In this document: positions 36,049 through 45,262 of the stretch, one piece after another
How positions within the stretch are numbered: position 1 is the first letter of the stretch
How the letters are laid out: each line of letters opens with the position of its first letter
Source of the DNA: Myxococcus stipitatus DSM 14675
GTDB lineage: Bacteria > Myxococcota > Myxococcia > Myxococcales > Myxococcaceae
Assembly: GCF_000331735.1 (NCBI RefSeq)
Contig: NC_020126.1
Span: 2,976,001 to 3,040,000 of the forward strand
Length of the DNA: 64,000 nt
Direction of reading: 5' to 3'
Notes under the pieces: generated by a model
Told to the model about the DNA's origin: nothing
The model's database searches: none
What the model saw: only the letters and a program-made list of their open reading frames with translations
Position numbers and translations under genes: made by a program

Positions 36049-37683
36049 TCAGTAGGGCCAGAAGCGCGTCACGAAGGGGACCGCCTCGGTCGCTCCCGGC
36101 GCCGTGTGCAGGCCCGCGACCCGGAAGAAGCCCTCCGCGTCGACCACCGCGGCCATGGGCTGCTGAGCTCCAGACAAGTCCGGGCGGTGACTGCGCAGCT
36201 TCGTCCCGTTCGCGGAGATGTGGACGAGCCCTATCTCCGAGCCGCCGACCTTGGATGGGTCCAGGGTGGCCACCGCGATTTCGCCGCCCGGAAGCACTCC
36301 CGAGCCCGCCAACATGTCCCGCCCGTAACCGGGGGGCGTGCTGGCGCCCTGGGACCCCTGTACGCCGAAGGACGCATCCACGGCGCCCGTCGCGTCGAAC
36401 TGGGACAGCGTCACTCCATAGCTCGTGCCGTGCTCACCCGAGGCGGTGCCCGCGACCACCAGCACCTTGCCTCCCGCCACCGGATACAACTTCCTGGGAC
36501 CCCGCGAGGCGGTGGCCGAGGCGGGGGGGACGAAGTTGAAGGTGACGTCCCGCTCCCCGTTCGCCCGATAGCGCCGGAGCGTCATGCCTTCGGCGTGCTC
36601 GTACGTCGTCCCGCCCAGGAGCAGCGCATCGTCCGCGAGCACGAGCACGACGCGCGCCGTGTCGCCCCGACCATAGTTCTCGAGGACCTGCCCGTCGGTG
36701 CCGAAGGACGGGTCGAGCTGCCCCGTCGGCAGCAGGCGCACCATCAACTGGTCCGAGTCCGTCCCCTTCACCGTCCCCGCGCCCACGAAGCGTCCCTGGG
36801 AGTCCACGGCGACCGAGCTCAGCCAGGAGGTGCCCATGGTGTGCTGGAAGGTCCACACCCCGGCGTTGCCGAAGGTGGGGTCCAGCGCCCCCGTGGCGGT
36901 GAGCCGGACGAGCAGCAGGCTCTGACGCTTGAGCGCCGTGCAACCATTCGTGTCGGCGACAGCGCTGCCGGCGAGCACCAGCCGCCCATCAGGGAGCAGG
37001 GTGGCCGCCTCGAGCGCGTCGTCGCCGCCACACACGTCGATGACCCGCGTGCCCTGGGTGCCGAACGAGGCGTCCGGAGTTCCATCTGGCAGCAGCCGCG
37101 CCACCAGCACATCCCTGGAGCCCGCCGCACCGGTGGAGCCCACGAGAATCCACTTCCCATCCGGCTGCACCGCCATGTCCCGGATGCTCACCGAGGGAAG
37201 TCCCAGCGCCGGAAGCACGAGCCCCTCCGTGCCGAACGAGACATCCACGGCGGCTGGACCCGGCTGGACCTCCACCATCACATCCAGTGTGAAGCGACCT
37301 GCCCCGCTTTCTCCCACCACGCGAATGGGGAAGCGGCCATAGGGCGCGAGTTCCTCCACCCGGAGGTGGAACGTGCCCGTCTTCTCGGTTTCCGTCACGA
37401 ATACCGGCGAGGTCTCCACCTTGATGTGAGCAGGCAGCCCCTGCAAGGTGAGGGCGATGGCCCCGACGAACGGCACCTCGCGTGTCACCTCGATGACGAG
37501 GGGAGTCCTGTCCTGCAGGGAGAAGCGCAGCGTCGGCTCGGACGGGACTCGAAGGGTGAAGGAGGGCGCGGGGGGCGGCTTGTCATCCGAGGCACAGCCC
37601 CAGGTCATGGAGCCCATTGCCACCAGGGCCATCAAGACCAGTCGGACGGGAACGACGGAAGAGCGACGCGTGAGAAGGCGCAT
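36049..37683 (-). CDS. delta-60 repeat lipoprotein
   Basis: A secreted lipoprotein of about 544 residues (lipobox TWGC). An N-terminal Ig-like region (about 35-140) is followed by a series of delta-60 repeats of about 55 residues with the pattern SFGxxG ... QPDGKILVxG ... RLxPDGxxDxSFG. These repeats form a beta-propeller-like array and are common in myxobacterial and deltaproteobacterial surface proteins. Function unknown. ATG 37683 is used; GTG 37695 is possible. The gene converges on the DISARM operon; the 124-base gap between them shows no clear terminator. Confidence 0.8.
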   Translation of the reverse strand: MRLLTRRSSVVPVRLVLMALVAMGSMTWGCASDDKPPPAPSFTLRVPSEPTLRFSLQDRTPLVIEVTREVPFVGAIALTLQGLPAHIKVETSPVFVTETEKTGTFHLRVEELAPYGRFPIRVVGESGAGRFTLDVMVEVQPGPAAVDVSFGTEGLVLPALGLPSVSIRDMAVQPDGKWILVGSTGAAGSRDVLVARLLPDGTPDASFGTQGTRVIDVCGGDDALEAATLLPDGRLVLAGSAVADTNGCTALKRQSLLLVRLTATGALDPTFGNAGVWTFQHTMGTSWLSSVAVDSQGRFVGAGTVKGTDSDQLMVRLLPTGQLDPSFGTDGQVLENYGRGDTARVVLVLADDALLLGGTTYEHAEGMTLRRYRANGERDVTFNFVPPASATASRGPRKLYPVAGGKVLVVAGTASGEHGTSYGVTLSQFDATGAVDASFGVQGSQGASTPPGYGRDMLAGSGVLPGGEIAVATLDPSKVGGSEIGLVHISANGTKLRSHRPDLSGAQQPMAAVVDAEGFFRVAGLHTAPGATEAVPFVTRFWPY

Positions 37684-37789
37684 GCCGCGGCACACTAGTA
37701 CATCCGCACGGAGGTTTTGAGATGCGGGCCATCTTCATGTCGAGTCGCCAGCCGACCCCCGCTCCTGGATGTTGCGCCCGCCTCCCGTG

Positions 37790-40700
37790 TCAGGGGGTCA
37801 GCCACTCTCGAACGAGCTGTCTCACCGCGGGTCTCGCGAGCAACGTGGCGACGGCGTCACCGACGTTCTCGATGGCGGTTCGAAACGCTCGCTGAGCTGC
37901 ATCGTCCAAGGGAACTCCGCTCCGGAGGTTCGCAGGCAGGTATCGATGCGCTCGCCCGATGATGAGCTCCGCTTGTGCTCCATGCGCCGCTGCATTGCGC
38001 AGCTCTCCGACTGTGTGTGCGGACTCGCAATCGGCCAGGGGGCGAAGCCCGGCGGGGAGTTTGGGCCGGTGCTCGGAGATGGCCTTCAGGAATGTGCGGG
38101 CCGGAGAGTTGTCCATCAGTTCAGCCACGGCCGGATAGTCCAGGCGGACCTTGGCTTGGACAAGATTCTCCAGGAACTCGGAAGCGCGCAGCAGGCGGAG
38201 CTTCGGCGTGGCAATGCCGCTCTGTGCCGCGACGAAGTCGACGATGGAGCCCGAGGCGGCCTCCTGGAGCCCAGGGGACAGGCCCTTGAGGGCATCGGTG
38301 AACCTCTGTCGCAACTCGATACTCCGTTGCTCCACCTGTCGGGTCGAGACGAGTGCATCGATGCGCTCGAGCACTGCCTCCGGCGACGGGCGCTCCTTGG
38401 GCGCGGGTCGCATCATCCATTGGAGGATGCCCATGACGTCCGTGTCCGAGTGCGCCGGAGCCGTGAGGCTGTCGGCGAGAGTGCGCCCGACGGAGTACAT
38501 GTCTCCGTCGTGGCTCCATGCGGAGGCGCCCCTGTCCTTGACCTCGGGCGGAAGGAACTCCAGCACTCCCGCGAGCGCTGTCGTCCTGGCGATTTCGTCC
38601 ACGGCGACACTCAATCCGAAGTCGATGAGGACAGGCTCGTTCTTGTTCCGGCGGATGAGGACGTTGGCCGGGCGGATGTCCCGGTGCACGATTCCGCAGT
38701 GGCGCAGTGCCGCCAGCGCACGCGTCAGTCCCTGGAGCACCAGAAGCGCGCCATTGGCTGTCAGTTGGCGGGCCTCGAGGGGCGTGCCCACCACCCACTC
38801 ATAGACGACCAGCCCTACCTCGGGCGCGGAAGGGTCGATGCCGGTTCCGAAGAGGCGCGGGAGGTAGGCTTGCGCCTCGCGAACCGCATCACCCGAGGCG
38901 CTGTTGAGACGCTCGAGCAGGGTGACCTCGCGGATGAAGCGCTGTTCCGCTTTGGAGTCCGTGAGCCGGACCCGGCGGACGGCCGCTGATTTTCCATCGA
39001 AGAGGCCTTCGTACACGCTCGCCTGTCCGCCCAGGGTGTTCTCGGTCCCGTTCGCCGGAGGCGCGACGAGCCGACGGAGGCCGAGGCGGTTGAGGGAGCG
39101 ACGGTCCGTTTCATCGGCGAAAGGTTCGGGTCCGCTCGCACGCGCGAGCAGGAGTCGCTCGAGGAGCGGCAGGTCGAACGAGTCATCCTTGCGAAGCACC
39201 CGCTGTCGTTGGAGAAGCGCGAAGGCATCCTCCACGCGCTGCTTCTGGATGCTGACCGCGTGACTCCAGTCCTGGAGCGTCACATGGATGAACTCCACCT
39301 TGTCGACGCGCAGCTTGGGAAGCTCCCCACCCAGCGCGCGCACGTGGGCCCAGGCCATCGCGACGGGGAACGTCTCCGAGGGGCGCCAGACGTTCTTGTC
39401 ATCGCTCTCGTTGAGCACATCCCGCACGTAGCTCCAGAGCGTGGTCTCGGTGCCCGCATCATCCGCCTCCACCAGCCGCTGGACCGCGCGCTCGACGTCC
39501 TCCACCGTGAACCAAGGGCGCCCTTCCTGCAGACAGGTCGTGGCGATACGGTCGAGCAGGCTGCCCAGGATCCACAGGTTGCCTGCCTGTCGTGCCAGGA
39601 CCTCGCGTGCCTCCGTCGTGCTCTGCAGGCCGATCTCGCCTTGGGTCATCCTCAAGAGTTGATTGAGCTCGTCCGCACGGATTCCGTCAGCGGTCACCGC
39701 GTCGCTGATGGCCCCGAGGAGATTGGCGCCCATCAGCTCGGGCAGGTGTGCCTGGCCCACGAGGCCGAGGAGGAGCGTGGCGCGGGTGTCGCTGGGCTGT
39801 GCCCATGAGGACTCGAGACGGGCCTTGAGTGCCTCACCCAGCCGTCTCGGGTCACTGGAGAGCGTGAAGAGTGCCTGGGCCTCGTCGAGGAGCACGTAGA
39901 TGGTGGAGTACCCCTTCTCCCGGGCCGCTTCTCGGACGGCATCGAAGGCTTCCTCCGGCGGGGGGAGCACCTTGCCGAGGTTCACCGGGCGATTGAACGC
40001 CTGGCTGAGCCGCTGCGCGACCGCATCCCAGACCTCCGCGGCGGTCGAGTACTGGCTCGCCACGACGCTCTCGAGCACGAACACATGGGGGGACTGGGCG
40101 AAGTGCTCGCGGAGGGCTCGAATGACGGTGGTCTTCCCCATCCGCCTGGGGCCGTGGACCCGGAATGACTTGCGCCCCCCCGTCACCAGGTCGCACAGGC
40201 GGGTGAACTCCCGCTCGACGCCCAGGGGATGCCGGTCCATCTCCTTGCGCGTGGCGGTGATGGGCAGCGGGGAGACGTACTTGGGAAGCTCGCGTTGCAG
40301 TCCCTGCCAATGAAGCGAGCCCGTGACGCGCTGAGGACCTCGCGACGCCGTGAACTGGAGGGTGATGTTCCGGCGCTCCTTCGCAATCAGGTCCGCATTG
40401 TGAGCGGTGACAGGAACCTCGACGGTGAAGTCCCGGTAGCTCGCGCCTTTGGCCACCTGGAGAGGCAGCACCGTGAGGAATTGCCGGCGCCACTCCGCGG
40501 GAATGGTGCTCAACAGGTCTGTCGAGAACTCCACCACCCACTCCGCTGCCCGCTCCACCCCCTGGTCGAACTTCAGGCGCACTGGGAATCGCAGGACTCC
40601 GTATCCCTGATTGGGAACGGCGACCCAGGCCAGGCTCGCGCTGTATGTATGGGTCCTGTTGTTCTGAACCCGGGAGAGCGGGTGCTCGATGGAGGCCCCG

Positions 40701-42571
40701 GGTTCAGGTGGGAGGGGCTCGGGTGTCTTGGGGTCTGGAGTCGATGGCGACGGGGGCGCGGCTTCGGATTGTCTCAGCTTCTTGGCCAGGCCCGTCAGCG
40801 CCGCGAGGCTCGGCTGGAGCCTCGAGAGTTCGGGGCCCAGGCGCTCGATGGCGAACTCCACGGCATTGAGGGTGTCCGGGACAGGGTTCTCGGGCCACGC
40901 CCGGAGCGCGTCACGGAGCTCTCCGAACGCCGCGGAGCCGAGGGAGGTCTCGACGAGTTGGACACGCCGTGCGAGCCCCTCGGTCCGGGTGAGGAGTGCC
41001 TCCGTGGTCGCATTCCGCTCCGCCGTCAATCGTGCCAGAAGCGCTTCGGACGCGAATCCATCGAGCGAGCCGAGCCGCGCCCTCCATTGACCATCGTCGC
41101 GCTGCTGTTCGAGCAGTGCTTCCAGCGTCTCCTTGAGCGTCTCCAGGACCGAGCTCCCCGTCGGGGGCGCCGCGCACCGAGGCAGGAGCTGTCGTGAGGC
41201 TGTCGGGAGGGAGTCGACCCACTCGACCACTTCCACCATCTCGCCATGTCGTGGGGACGGTTTGAGCAGGAGGCCGATGCGGCCGGGCAAGGAGGACGTG
41301 TCACCAAACCAGCGGGTGAGCAGCCAGACGGGGACCGTGGATGGAGAGTATGCCGCTGCCGAGATGAGTCTGGCGATGCGCTCCGCGTCTTGAGGGCAGG
41401 CCATTCCGGACAGGAGCTCAGGAGGAGGGGCGTTCAAATCCTTGCCGTGAAACAACGTCTGGACCTTCTCGATGACAGCGAGATGGCGGATGGCTCCCTC
41501 CTGGTTCGGGGCGATGAGCCCGGAGGCGGCCGCGATGGCTTGGGTGGCACCGGTCTGGACCTCCCCCAGGAAGTGGACGAGCTGCGCCGCCGGGCCGGGG
41601 TCCATGGGGGCGGTATGGAAGTCATTGCCTACGGCTTGCAGGCTCTGCAGGAGCTTCTGCAGGTGTTGGAGGCGCGGCTCCAGGACGTCGCGCCGGTGCT
41701 GGCCAACGAGCTGGGGCAGGGAGGATGTGCTGGGCTTGGGTGGAATGCTGGCCGGTGCTCCGGAGGTGACTGGCGCCGCGGCTGCTTTCGGCTCAGGTGC
41801 CGGGGGGGGCGCGACTCGACGAGGAGGGGGCGGCTTGAGGACCGCTGTTCGGACGGCGGAGGTGAAGAGCTCGAGCATCGCCCGGTGAATCTCGGGGCGC
41901 ACGGGTGAGACGACGAGCCGCAGGAGGGGACCCAGAACAGTCTCGAGCGTACGAAGCTTCGCCGTCAGCTGCGGCTCGCGGGCGATGCCGTGTGCCATCA
42001 GGAACTCGGCAACCGCCACGGGGAGCCCGGAGGCGTCCGGGGACACGGGGCGCCCCGTGGCCCTCAGATGAAGTTCCGCGGCCGCCTCTCGAAACGCGGG
42101 AGCCCGCGCTGTGGCATTCCCCAGCGCGAAGGAAGGTCGCTCGGTGCCGACATCCATGAATGCCCCGAGCATCTGGGCCACTCTTCCCAGCTCCTCATTC
42201 GAATGCGCGCGGTTGGGAACTGGAGGAGCCATCAAAGGAGGCGGCGTGGAGGGGGGATGTGGCTGCACTGTGGCGGAACGGCTCGCGTTCGCGGGCTCGA
42301 CTCGAGGGCTCATTGCGGGGGGGCTCGCGCGAGGGCTGGTGTTGGAGTTGTTGGTCAGGCCTTCCAGCACACGAATCTCGATGGCGCGTGGGCCTCTCGG
42401 GTGCTGTTGGATGGTGAACTCCACCCGCTGCCCGGCTGCGAGGGGTGGTTGCCCGTTCGCGACCTGTTTGGCATGCGCGAAGTAGCGCGTGTCATCGTCT
42501 CCGATGACGAAGCCCCAATTTCTATCGGAAAAATAGACTTGGACGCGACCGGTGGTGGGCATGGGGCTCAT
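37790..42571 (-). CDS. 1593-aa cold-shock / P-loop ATPase / protein kinase / HEPN-like fusion
   Basis: Domains in order. Residues 1-70 are a cold-shock-like OB fold (GRVQVYFSDRNWGFV, RYFAHAKQV). A Pro-rich linker and helical segments run to about 610, with a second Pro-rich linker at 605-640 and a beta-rich region at 645-780. A P-loop ATPase of AAA/STAND type spans about 785-1050, with Walker A GPRRMGKTT near 810 and Walker B VLLDEAQAL near 894. A protein kinase spans about 1190-1480 with HRDIRPANVL near 1297 and IDFGLS near 1318; the usual beta-3 Lys is Arg (AAVRRVRL). A C-terminal helical domain carries RNAAAHG near 1527, the R-N-x3-H motif of HEPN ribonucleases. No membrane segment is seen. 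It lies beside DISARM and a vWA/PP2C/kinase triad. A STAND-like sensor with RNA-binding and RNase-like ends is the inferred picture; defence or stress function is not proven. Confidence 0.75.
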   Translation of the reverse strand: MSPMPTTGRVQVYFSDRNWGFVIGDDDTRYFAHAKQVANGQPPLAAGQRVEFTIQQHPRGPRAIEIRVLEGLTNNSNTSPRASPPAMSPRVEPANASRSATVQPHPPSTPPPLMAPPVPNRAHSNEELGRVAQMLGAFMDVGTERPSFALGNATARAPAFREAAAELHLRATGRPVSPDASGLPVAVAEFLMAHGIAREPQLTAKLRTLETVLGPLLRLVVSPVRPEIHRAMLELFTSAVRTAVLKPPPPRRVAPPPAPEPKAAAAPVTSGAPASIPPKPSTSSLPQLVGQHRRDVLEPRLQHLQKLLQSLQAVGNDFHTAPMDPGPAAQLVHFLGEVQTGATQAIAAASGLIAPNQEGAIRHLAVIEKVQTLFHGKDLNAPPPELLSGMACPQDAERIARLISAAAYSPSTVPVWLLTRWFGDTSSLPGRIGLLLKPSPRHGEMVEVVEWVDSLPTASRQLLPRCAAPPTGSSVLETLKETLEALLEQQRDDGQWRARLGSLDGFASEALLARLTAERNATTEALLTRTEGLARRVQLVETSLGSAAFGELRDALRAWPENPVPDTLNAVEFAIERLGPELSRLQPSLAALTGLAKKLRQSEAAPPSPSTPDPKTPEPLPPEPGASIEHPLSRVQNNRTHTYSASLAWVAVPNQGYGVLRFPVRLKFDQGVERAAEWVVEFSTDLLSTIPAEWRRQFLTVLPLQVAKGASYRDFTVEVPVTAHNADLIAKERRNITLQFTASRGPQRVTGSLHWQGLQRELPKYVSPLPITATRKEMDRHPLGVEREFTRLCDLVTGGRKSFRVHGPRRMGKTTVIRALREHFAQSPHVFVLESVVASQYSTAAEVWDAVAQRLSQAFNRPVNLGKVLPPPEEAFDAVREAAREKGYSTIYVLLDEAQALFTLSSDPRRLGEALKARLESSWAQPSDTRATLLLGLVGQAHLPELMGANLLGAISDAVTADGIRADELNQLLRMTQGEIGLQSTTEAREVLARQAGNLWILGSLLDRIATTCLQEGRPWFTVEDVERAVQRLVEADDAGTETTLWSYVRDVLNESDDKNVWRPSETFPVAMAWAHVRALGGELPKLRVDKVEFIHVTLQDWSHAVSIQKQRVEDAFALLQRQRVLRKDDSFDLPLLERLLLARASGPEPFADETDRRSLNRLGLRRLVAPPANGTENTLGGQASVYEGLFDGKSAAVRRVRLTDSKAEQRFIREVTLLERLNSASGDAVREAQAYLPRLFGTGIDPSAPEVGLVVYEWVVGTPLEARQLTANGALLVLQGLTRALAALRHCGIVHRDIRPANVLIRRNKNEPVLIDFGLSVAVDEIARTTALAGVLEFLPPEVKDRGASAWSHDGDMYSVGRTLADSLTAPAHSDTDVMGILQWMMRPAPKERPSPEAVLERIDALVSTRQVEQRSIELRQRFTDALKGLSPGLQEAASGSIVDFVAAQSGIATPKLRLLRASEFLENLVQAKVRLDYPAVAELMDNSPARTFLKAISEHRPKLPAGLRPLADCESAHTVGELRNAAAHGAQAELIIGRAHRYLPANLRSGVPLDDAAQRAFRTAIENVGDAVATLLARPAVRQLVREWLTP

Positions 42572-42898
42572 AAGGCTGCCAACAGCCTACTTCCCATGGC
42601 GGTCTACCTGACAGGGGGGGCGCCGCCGCGCAACCGGGGCGGCAAAGCGTGTCATTTATGCCCCAGGATGAATCAGTCACGCCCCCTGTCGGAATCCCGC
42701 CACGACAGTCTCTGTCCGCGTGCGATAGTCATACACAGGCTCGGTTTGGACTGTTCTGGACAGCGGGGGATTTCGCCACTCCATCTTCCAACGCTGTCTT
42801 CGCCCCAGGTCCACGCCTGCGATGGACTGGCCCGCACCGGCCGGATGCGACCGGGTGGCGGGTTGCATCTGCCTGTCCCGCGCCTCGATGCTCTGTCG
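42572..42898. other. divergent intergenic region, no gene
   Basis: Separates the leftward fusion gene from the rightward signal-peptidase-like gene and should carry promoters for both. No clear consensus, palindrome or small gene was seen. The rightward frame is open throughout this stretch, but it is antisense to the fusion gene further left and shows no ribosome site before 42899. Confidence 0.4.
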
Positions 42899-43855
42899 AT
42901 GACCGTCGAAGCCGCAGTGACGCTGCCGCAGCCCCGGTTGCCCTTTCTCGGACGCAGGGTGGCGGCCGCGTTTCTCTCGCTGCTCTGTCCCGGCGCGGGA
43001 CATGTCTTCATGGGTCGATGGCGGAGCGGAGCCGGGTGGGTTCTGTCCTTGGTGGCCATTGCCTCGAGCCTGCCCTTCGTCGGCTTTGTCGGCGTCGTCA
43101 TGCTGCTCTCGATGGCCGTCGTCGCGGCCGTCGACGCGGTCCGCCTGGCTCCAGCGCGGCAGGGAGTTCCCTCGCTCGGGCGCGCGGTGGCGATGGGCGC
43201 GGTGGCGTGGCTCGTGGGTATCCTGGCGTTGAGCCTGCTGCGCGCTTGTGTCGTGAGCAACTGGCACGTGCCGTCCGGGTCCATGGAGCCCTCCATCCTG
43301 AGCGGGGACGTGCTGATGGCGGACGGCAGCGTCGGGCCTCCGCTCCAGCGCCGGCCCGTGAGGCGCGGCGAGGTGTTGGTGTTCTCGGCCCCCCATGCGG
43401 CCAACGCGCCCTTCATCACGCGCGTCGTCGCGCTGGCGGGTGACACCGTCCGGGTGGAGAAGGGGACCCTGTGGCTCAACGGATCCCCCGTTCCTCGACG
43501 GTCCACGGCGGAGCCCTGCACGGCGGGCGCCGTGCCACTTCCGGGGGCCGACTGTGCGGTCTCGGAGGAACTGTTGGACGGCGTTGCCTATCGCATCCAG
43601 GGCGGCGGAGAGGAGCCGTCCACCCCAGACGCGGAGGGGATGTGTCCGCCCCTCCTCGTACGGGCGGGGGCGGACTGCAAGGTCCCCAGCGGACATCTCT
43701 TCGTCCTCGGGGACTCGCGCGCGAACAGCCATGACTCGCGCAGCTACGGGGCCGTTCCGGAGTCCAACGTCCTGGCCGTGGGGTCCTACGTCTATTTCTC
43801 GTGGAGCACGGAGGCAGGCGTCCGCACGGAGCGGCTCGGTCTATGGCTGCGTTGA
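42899..43855 (+). CDS. signal peptidase I homologue lacking the catalytic lysine
   Basis: A 318-residue membrane protein. Four hydrophobic segments occupy residues 15-115, more than the one or two in standard SPase I. The S26 domain then follows, with VPSGSMEPSILSGD (nucleophile Ser128), FITRVVALAGDTV and the box E VLGDSRANSHDSRSYG. In SPase I the general base is the Lys of the FIKRVVGLPGD motif; here that position is Thr174. Either another residue serves as base or the protein is no longer a peptidase. An insert with Cys residues (about 200-265) separates the motifs. ATG 42899 has a weak ribosome site. Fold certain, activity doubtful. Confidence 0.82.
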   Translation: MTVEAAVTLPQPRLPFLGRRVAAAFLSLLCPGAGHVFMGRWRSGAGWVLSLVAIASSLPFVGFVGVVMLLSMAVVAAVDAVRLAPARQGVPSLGRAVAMGAVAWLVGILALSLLRACVVSNWHVPSGSMEPSILSGDVLMADGSVGPPLQRRPVRRGEVLVFSAPHAANAPFITRVVALAGDTVRVEKGTLWLNGSPVPRRSTAEPCTAGAVPLPGADCAVSEELLDGVAYRIQGGGEEPSTPDAEGMCPPLLVRAGADCKVPSGHLFVLGDSRANSHDSRSYGAVPESNVLAVGSYVYFSWSTEAGVRTERLGLWLR

Positions 43856-44147
43856 GGCATCTTCAATCGCATCCAGGTCCGTGTCGTAATAGTGCGCGAA
43901 CTTCGATGTCCCCGTTCGGTCCTCGGGCTCGCCGCAGCCTCCCTTGTCCCAGTTGCAGGAGGCCTGGTCGCCCGCGGGGCTATCGAGTCTTTGTATTCCG
44001 TGGACACCCGCGAGCAGGGGAGCGCCGTTTGTCTTGCTTGGGTTGACAGGGCTTGCGGGGCGAGCATAAGCACCAGCCTCGTCCGCGCGGATGCTTCTCG
44101 CTTCCTCCTTTCTTGACCCGTCGTTCATGGCTTGGGGTGACTTGAAC

Positions 44148-44474
44148 ATGAAAGCAAATCCGTCTTTCGCCTTCGTCGTCTTGTGTGCCGCGGTGGTCCT
44201 CTCGGGTTGCGGCACGGGCTCCGATGTCCCGCGGGAAGAGGGCACGGATGCGACGGCCATGTCGGAGGAGGGGGTGGGTGAGCTCGTTCCGGTCGAGCTG
44301 GAGCGCGGCGAAGTGACCGCTTCGGCCTGTACGCACAACTCGACCCGGTATGCGCGCAACGGCTGCTGTTCCAAGACGGCGACGAAGTTCCAGCAGCAGA
44401 TCTGCATCTACGGGGCCTGGTACTGGCAGGCGCCGCACCGGTGCGAGTACCCCACGTCGTACTGCCTGCCGTAG
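44148..44474 (+). CDS. small putative lipoprotein, 108 aa
   Basis: Lipobox LSGC at residues 17-20 after a short signal peptide. The mature protein begins with an acidic linker (EEGTDATAMSEEG). It ends in a compact Cys-rich module (ACTHNSTRYARNGCCSKTATKFQQQIC ... CEYPTSYCLP in outline) with six or seven cysteines, which suggests disulfides. ATG 44148 is chosen because the signal peptide begins there. Function unknown. The 292-base gap before it has no supported gene. Confidence 0.68.
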   Translation: MKANPSFAFVVLCAAVVLSGCGTGSDVPREEGTDATAMSEEGVGELVPVELERGEVTASACTHNSTRYARNGCCSKTATKFQQQICIYGAWYWQAPHRCEYPTSYCLP

Positions 44475-44710
44475 TCAGGGCGAAGGGAGGCCCTCCTGGA
44501 CGCTCATCCGGAGGGGGCGCCAGTGGGCACGATGCTCGCTGCCTCCGGGCTCGAGCCGCGGGCCTGGCTGAAGGCCCTCGCGCGGGATGTCCGGGAAAAT
44601 GTCCCATGGAATTCGGGTCAGGCGTCTCGCTTCCCGGGATGCGCCTCCGCTGGCCCGTGCCGGGCGAGACCGACAATGGGGGCGGGTGTCGGCCCAGGTG
44701 AGGTCCGTGC

Positions 44711-45262
44711 GTGCGCGAGCGGATGAACGAGGTCGAGCAGACCGAGGGCTACTACCGTCGCTACGGCGAGGCCGTGCATCGGCGGTGTGTGAGATTGCTC
44801 GGTGACGAGGCGTTGGCTTGGGACTCGACGCAGGAGGTGTTCCTGCGCGTCCATTCCAACCTGGCGCAACTTCGCGCCGCGGGCTCCGCGCTGTCGTGGC
44901 TGCTCACCGTGGCGGACCGACAGTGCTTCTCGGTGCTGCGCCGCCAACGTACCGAGGCCACCCATGCGCTGACGCGACTGGCTCCGCTTCCGGCGGTCAG
45001 CACCTTCCCCGAGGCCACGCTGGAGCGACTGTTGGTGGACGCGGACCTGGTGCGACGCGTCCTCGCGCACTGCCCGGAGGACGTCCAGCGCATCGTCGCC
45101 CATCGCTTCATCGACGAGCTGGAGCAGGAGCAGATCGCCCTGCTGCTCGACGTCTCTCGCAAGACAGTGCAACGCAAGTTGCAAGCCTTCTTCGACACCG
45201 CGCGGCGACTCCTGGATGTTGCCCCTCACGCCGAGCCGCGAAAGGGACCGGCCCCCGCATGA
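44711..45262 (+). CDS. ECF-type RNA polymerase sigma factor
   Basis: A 183-residue sigma-70-family factor with only regions 2 and 4. Region 2 covers about 10-80 (YYRRYGEAVHRRCVRLLGDE, DSTQEVFLRVHSNL, LSWLLTVADRQCFSVLRR). Region 4 covers about 118-165 (EDVQRIVAHRFIDELEQEQIALLLDVSRKTVQRKL), a clear helix-turn-helix. GTG 44711 has GAGG seven bases upstream; ATG 44723 is also possible. Its stop overlaps the start of the next gene (ATGA), and that gene encodes a single-span membrane protein, so the pair fits a sigma/anti-sigma module. ECF units usually control their own promoter; none was confirmed here. Confidence 0.88.
   Translation: MRERMNEVEQTEGYYRRYGEAVHRRCVRLLGDEALAWDSTQEVFLRVHSNLAQLRAAGSALSWLLTVADRQCFSVLRRQRTEATHALTRLAPLPAVSTFPEATLERLLVDADLVRRVLAHCPEDVQRIVAHRFIDELEQEQIALLLDVSRKTVQRKLQAFFDTARRLLDVAPHAEPRKGPAPA

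Noticed and set aside
43841..44407. Minus-strand frame opposite the small lipoprotein, with a protein-like tail
   Set aside because: The last 50 codons look plausible, but there is no start or ribosome site between the two plus-strand genes; evidence too thin to annotate.
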